DNA from: Megasphaera sp.
GTDB taxonomy: Bacteria > Bacillota > Negativicutes > Veillonellales > Megasphaeraceae
DNA: 56,436 bases
Assembly (NCBI GenBank): GCA_022649055.1
Contig: JALCNL010000002.1
Location: forward strand, 1-56,436
Direction of reading: 5' to 3'
Shown here: positions 53,989 to 56,436 of the stretch, one piece after another
How positions within the stretch are numbered: the stretch's first letter is position 1
How the letters are laid out: every line of letters starts with the position of its first letter
Program-made: the position numbers and the translations under genes
The notes under the pieces: model-generated
The model's database searches: none
The model's input: only the letters and a program-made list of their open reading frames with translations
What the model was told of the DNA's origin: nothing

Positions 53989-55224
53989 TTATCTGCTGTG
54001 TACCTGATATGCCGGCTGATGATTTGTTCCTTCATTCTGTATATCTATTTTACGAAGCACATTAAAATATACATCAACAGCATTAAGCACTAATAAGAAA
54101 CTCGTAATAAAAAATACATTACGTATCCCCCAATGAGCCGCGATCTGTCCTCCTAAAATCGATCCCATAAATACACCTAGAAATTGCGCTGATTGATTAA
54201 TGCTGAAAATACGGCCAGCCACATCAGAGGGTGTATTTTGCTTAAGCATAGTGTTAATTGACGGCAGCATAGCGCCCGTTGCTATTCCTACTCCAAACCG
54301 GAGTCCCATAAGCTGCCATTCATTTTGGACAAAAGCCTGCGGAATAAAAAGAAGGGCTCCGGCAATTAATGCCGCAAAAATAACCTTATGTGCGCCAATA
54401 CGATCAGATAATTTCCCCAGCCACGGAGCAAAAAGCATAGTAGAAACACCAGAAGAAGCAAATACCAATCCAGAAATGAATGCCAAATGATCTGCACGTG
54501 CCGAAAGCATCCTAACGTAAATAGTAATAACGGGTTCAATGGAAAAAAGCGCTAATTGAATAAAAAAGGTTGTAATAAACATAGAAAAAAACAAAGAATG
54601 ATTGGGTAATGAATGCCAAATTTCTGAAAATTTCTGCATATGACGAGTCTTAGGAGAAAAATCTTCATGAATAAAAAATAGAGAAAGAAGGAAAGCAATA
54701 AAAAGCAATCCTGCCATAACGACAAAACTATGGCGGATGCCAATAATTTCCACCAAATAACCACCCAACATCGGTCCTAACAATGTACCGCTGACAGATC
54801 CGGTGGACAGCGTCCCCAATGCCCAACCCGCCTTTTCCCGCGGTGTCTGGGTCGCAATTAATGTGATTGCACCGGAATTAAATCCTGATATAGTTCCCAG
54901 TAACATACGCATAGCCACAAGTTGCGAAACAGAGGTAACAAACGCAGTAAATATCAAAATAATCGTCATTCCAAAACTAGCTCGTAATAACATAGGTTTT
55001 CGACCATATTTATCGGCCAATTTACCCCACACAGGAGAGACAATCGCCATAATGAACGTTGTCGCTCCATAAGCAAACCCGGACCAAATAGCAATATCTC
55101 CTATATTAACCATGCCAAGTTCATGGATATACAACGGCAATATCGGTGCAACTTGACTTAATGCTGCCGAAGTAGCAAAACTGCCAAGCCAGCAAATCCA
55201 GAGATTTCTTTTCCACGTATCCAT
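53989..55224 (-). CDS. MFS drug-efflux-type transporter (DHA1)
   Basis: 411 residues with 12 hydrophobic segments in two halves. The signature loop between helices 2 and 3 is SPVWGKLADKYGRKPMLLRA, and helix 5 contains GTLLGPMLGGYLVE, the antiporter motif C region of proton-coupled drug exporters. The C-terminal half repeats the pattern in FAPWLGKLSDRIGAHKVIF. Substrate unknown. The ATG at 55224 shares a base with the TetR stop (TAATG), and AGGAGGA lies six bases upstream inside the TetR gene, so the two are coupled. Confidence 0.9.
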   Translation of the reverse strand: MDTWKRNLWICWLGSFATSAALSQVAPILPLYIHELGMVNIGDIAIWSGFAYGATTFIMAIVSPVWGKLADKYGRKPMLLRASFGMTIILIFTAFVTSVSQLVAMRMLLGTISGFNSGAITLIATQTPREKAGWALGTLSTGSVSGTLLGPMLGGYLVEIIGIRHSFVVMAGLLFIAFLLSLFFIHEDFSPKTRHMQKFSEIWHSLPNHSLFFSMFITTFFIQLALFSIEPVITIYVRMLSARADHLAFISGLVFASSGVSTMLFAPWLGKLSDRIGAHKVIFAALIAGALLFIPQAFVQNEWQLMGLRFGVGIATGAMLPSINTMLKQNTPSDVAGRIFSINQSAQFLGVFMGSILGGQIAAHWGIRNVFFITSFLLVLNAVDVYFNVLRKIDIQNEGTNHQPAYQVHSR

Positions 55225-55814
55225 TACGTTTCCTCCTGCAATTTCTTTATCTCCCATGTTTCTATGCCATAGATATACGCTCTGATCAGTTGATGATAAC
55301 TTTCAGATTTATCCGTTGGGTTTTGAAACCAACCGGAGGCTTCCAGCGAAACGAAACCATGCATTACACTGCGCAAGCCGCGGGCAGCATGAGTTAAATC
55401 TACATCTTCCAGATTATATTGGGATAATACCTTACGTATTATGTCCATAAAGGCATGAATGGATTCCTTCATTTTTTTATTTGTTTTGTATTTCCAAGCA
55501 TCTGACATAATTACTTGATATTGGCCGGGATGTTCATGAGCAAATCTACGATACGCCTCTGATACAGCAAAAACAGCTTGTTCTCTGGATTGTCCAATAG
55601 CCGCTTCCGCCAATATAATACGAAGTTTTGTACACGCAAATACCACCATATCACATTTTATTTGTGCTAAATTTTCTACATGATTATATAATGATTGTTT
55701 TTTGACATCCAATTTCTCGGCAATAGATGTTAAGTTTACTTTATCAAGCCCTTGACTATCCGCGATTTCAATTGCTGTTTCAATAATAATCGCCGGTGTT
55801 ATACTTCGCCGCAT
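55224..55814 (-). CDS. TetR-family repressor of the MFS gene
   Basis: 196 residues. The DNA-binding part is at residues 1-50: IIIETAIEIADSQGLDKVNL, then TSIAEKLDVKKQSLYNHVEN. The C-terminal ligand domain contains RFAHEHPGQYQVIMSD and a RGLRSVMHGFVSLEASGWF segment of the WHG-type subfamily. It is upstream of and overlaps the transporter gene, so both would be repressed together and induced by a transported compound (inference). A palindrome lies across its promoter. Confidence 0.92.
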   Translation of the reverse strand: MRRSITPAIIIETAIEIADSQGLDKVNLTSIAEKLDVKKQSLYNHVENLAQIKCDMVVFACTKLRIILAEAAIGQSREQAVFAVSEAYRRFAHEHPGQYQVIMSDAWKYKTNKKMKESIHAFMDIIRKVLSQYNLEDVDLTHAARGLRSVMHGFVSLEASGWFQNPTDKSESYHQLIRAYIYGIETWEIKKLQEET

Positions 55815-55845
55815 AAAAGTCTTCCCTTCTGATTAATCTATTTTT

Positions 55846-55887
55846 ACGAACTATATATAATATAAAACTAACAATGTTCGTAGTCAA
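55846..55887 (-). promoter_or_regulatory. Promoter and palindromic operator of the tetR-MFS operon
   Basis: Minus strand TTGACT (55882-55887), 17 bases, TATATT (55859-55864). In the spacer, ACTAACAATGTTCGT (55867-55881) is an imperfect palindrome AC-n-AAC-n3-GTT-n-GT, and an extra ACGAAC half site lies at 55846-55851. This is the usual size and place for a TetR autorepressor site. Confidence 0.75.
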
Positions 55888-55938
55888 TATAACAGACGTG
55901 TTTATTTATAGATATTTTGTAATATATTGTTAATTTTT

Positions 55939-56000
55939 TAATAAAGCACAAACAGAGGATCGTTTTCAAATAGAAATCATCCTCTGTTTGTGCTTTATTA
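55939..56000 (-). terminator. Terminator-like hairpin after pepT
   Basis: Perfect 22-bp arms, TAATAAAGCACAAACAG.. at 55939-55960 and their inverse at 55979-56000, around an 18-base loop. It starts 26 bases past the pepT stop; the T-run is partly within the stem. Confidence 0.7.
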
Positions 56001-56025
56001 TATCAAGTATCTTATTAAATAATAA

Positions 56026-56436
56026 TTACCCCTCATAAATCAAAGAAATAATTGCCATCGTCATATGATACGACTTTTCAAACGACGGCACCGGCAGAAA
56101 TTCAAAACGAGAATGAAAATTAAGTCCTCCCGTAAAATAATTAGGGGTCAAAATCCCCTTTGTTGAAATAAAGGATCCATCTGTTCCCCCGCGCATAGCA
56201 ATCGTATGCGGTTTAATATTCAAGTGCTGCATGGCCGTATAAATATAGTCAATGGCTTTCCGGTTATCAGGTGTTACAGCGTCCGCAATATTACCATATA
56301 TATCCTCTATCGCATACGTTATATGAGCACGCGGATTAGCAGCACGTAATTTTTCTATATTTTCTACAATACATCTTTTCCGTTTTCTATATCTCTCCTT
56401 GTCATGATCACGAATATTCAAGTTCACAATTGCCTG
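56026..56436 (-). CDS. pepT: Peptidase T (tripeptidase, M20B), C-terminal part, cut by window edge
   Basis: The last 136 residues; the 5' part is outside. TIAMRGGTDGSFISTKGILT and PNYFTGGLNFHSRFEFLPVP match the end of peptidase T, including the Arg-Gly-Gly-Thr-Asp-Gly substrate loop and the late metal ligand His in NFHSRFE. PepT removes N-terminal residues from tripeptides using two zinc ions. The gene ends at a hairpin ahead of the tetR promoter region. Confidence 0.92.
   Translation of the reverse strand, partial: QAIVNLNIRDHDKERYRKRKRCIVENIEKLRAANPRAHITYAIEDIYGNIADAVTPDNRKAIDYIYTAMQHLNIKPHTIAMRGGTDGSFISTKGILTPNYFTGGLNFHSRFEFLPVPSFEKSYHMTMAIISLIYEG

Noticed and set aside
1-56436. CRISPR arrays, rRNA genes, prophage or integrase modules
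   Set aside because: No regularly spaced repeats, no rRNA-like sequence and no phage structural or integrase motifs were seen.

Overview
The window reads as chromosome of an anaerobic, AT-rich, diderm Firmicute of the class Negativicutes (Megasphaera/Veillonella-like). This is an inference from gene content. Seen here are crotonase and 3-hydroxybutyryl-CoA dehydrogenase, rubredoxin/flavodiiron/superoxide-reductase oxygen defence, the csaB-DUF5693 envelope pair, and a decayed outer-membrane autotransporter barrel ending in the typical C-terminal Phe. Most genes lie on the minus strand in compact, often stop/start-overlapping runs.

Region 1 (1-9.8 kb, minus): secA, prfB (programmed frameshift), a DUF2993 protein, a DUF5693 membrane protein, csaB, a split transketolase and the start of ftsE. 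Region 2 (10-19.9 kb): a plus-strand DEAD-box RNA helicase meets, at a shared terminator, the heat-shock operon hrcA-grpE-dnaK-dnaJ-prmA-rsmE-mtaB-HIT. That operon is driven by a good sigma-A promoter with a CIRCE operator. Region 3 (19.9-28.8 kb): crt-hbd, an orphan FGGY sugar kinase, tRNA-Arg(CCG), an AroD-like protein lacking both catalytic residues, a purine-salvage pair (adenine deaminase and NCS2 permease), and an HtpX-like protease. A 53-bp palindromic element resembling two fused IS3-type ends sits before htpX's downstream neighbour. Region 4 (28.9-34.8 kb): a secreted protein, an EAL protein with dead GGDEF, a site-2 protease with a palindromic operator over its promoter, an amidohydrolase, a TPR protein, then about 0.8 kb of decayed DNA with an autotransporter remnant and a probable transposase fragment.

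Region 5 (34.8-47.4 kb) is a redox and oxygen/sulfur stress island. It holds glutathione peroxidase, ferritin, an aldehyde dehydrogenase, two flavin proteins, and a four-domain CoA-disulfide reductase/rhodanese/TusA/DsrE protein under an ArsR regulator. It continues with NfsB-like nitroreductase, an Rrf2 regulator, an acyl-CoA dehydrogenase-EtfA-rubredoxin triple fusion, a flavodiiron protein and superoxide reductase. The fusion could carry electrons from acyl-CoA/ETF chemistry through its own rubredoxin to the adjacent O2/superoxide reductases. I consider it the most exciting candidate system here.

Region 6 (47.4-53.6 kb) is c-di-GMP signalling: a complete SiaA-SiaB-SiaC-SiaD module (phosphatase, kinase, switch protein, diguanylate cyclase) followed by a GAF-PAS-GGDEF-EAL protein. 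Region 7 (53.9-56.4 kb): a TetR/MFS efflux pair with a promoter-overlapping palindrome, and the 3' part of pepT.

Starts were chosen by Shine-Dalgarno placement where several were possible. All assignments rest on reading motifs by eye; no database search was run.
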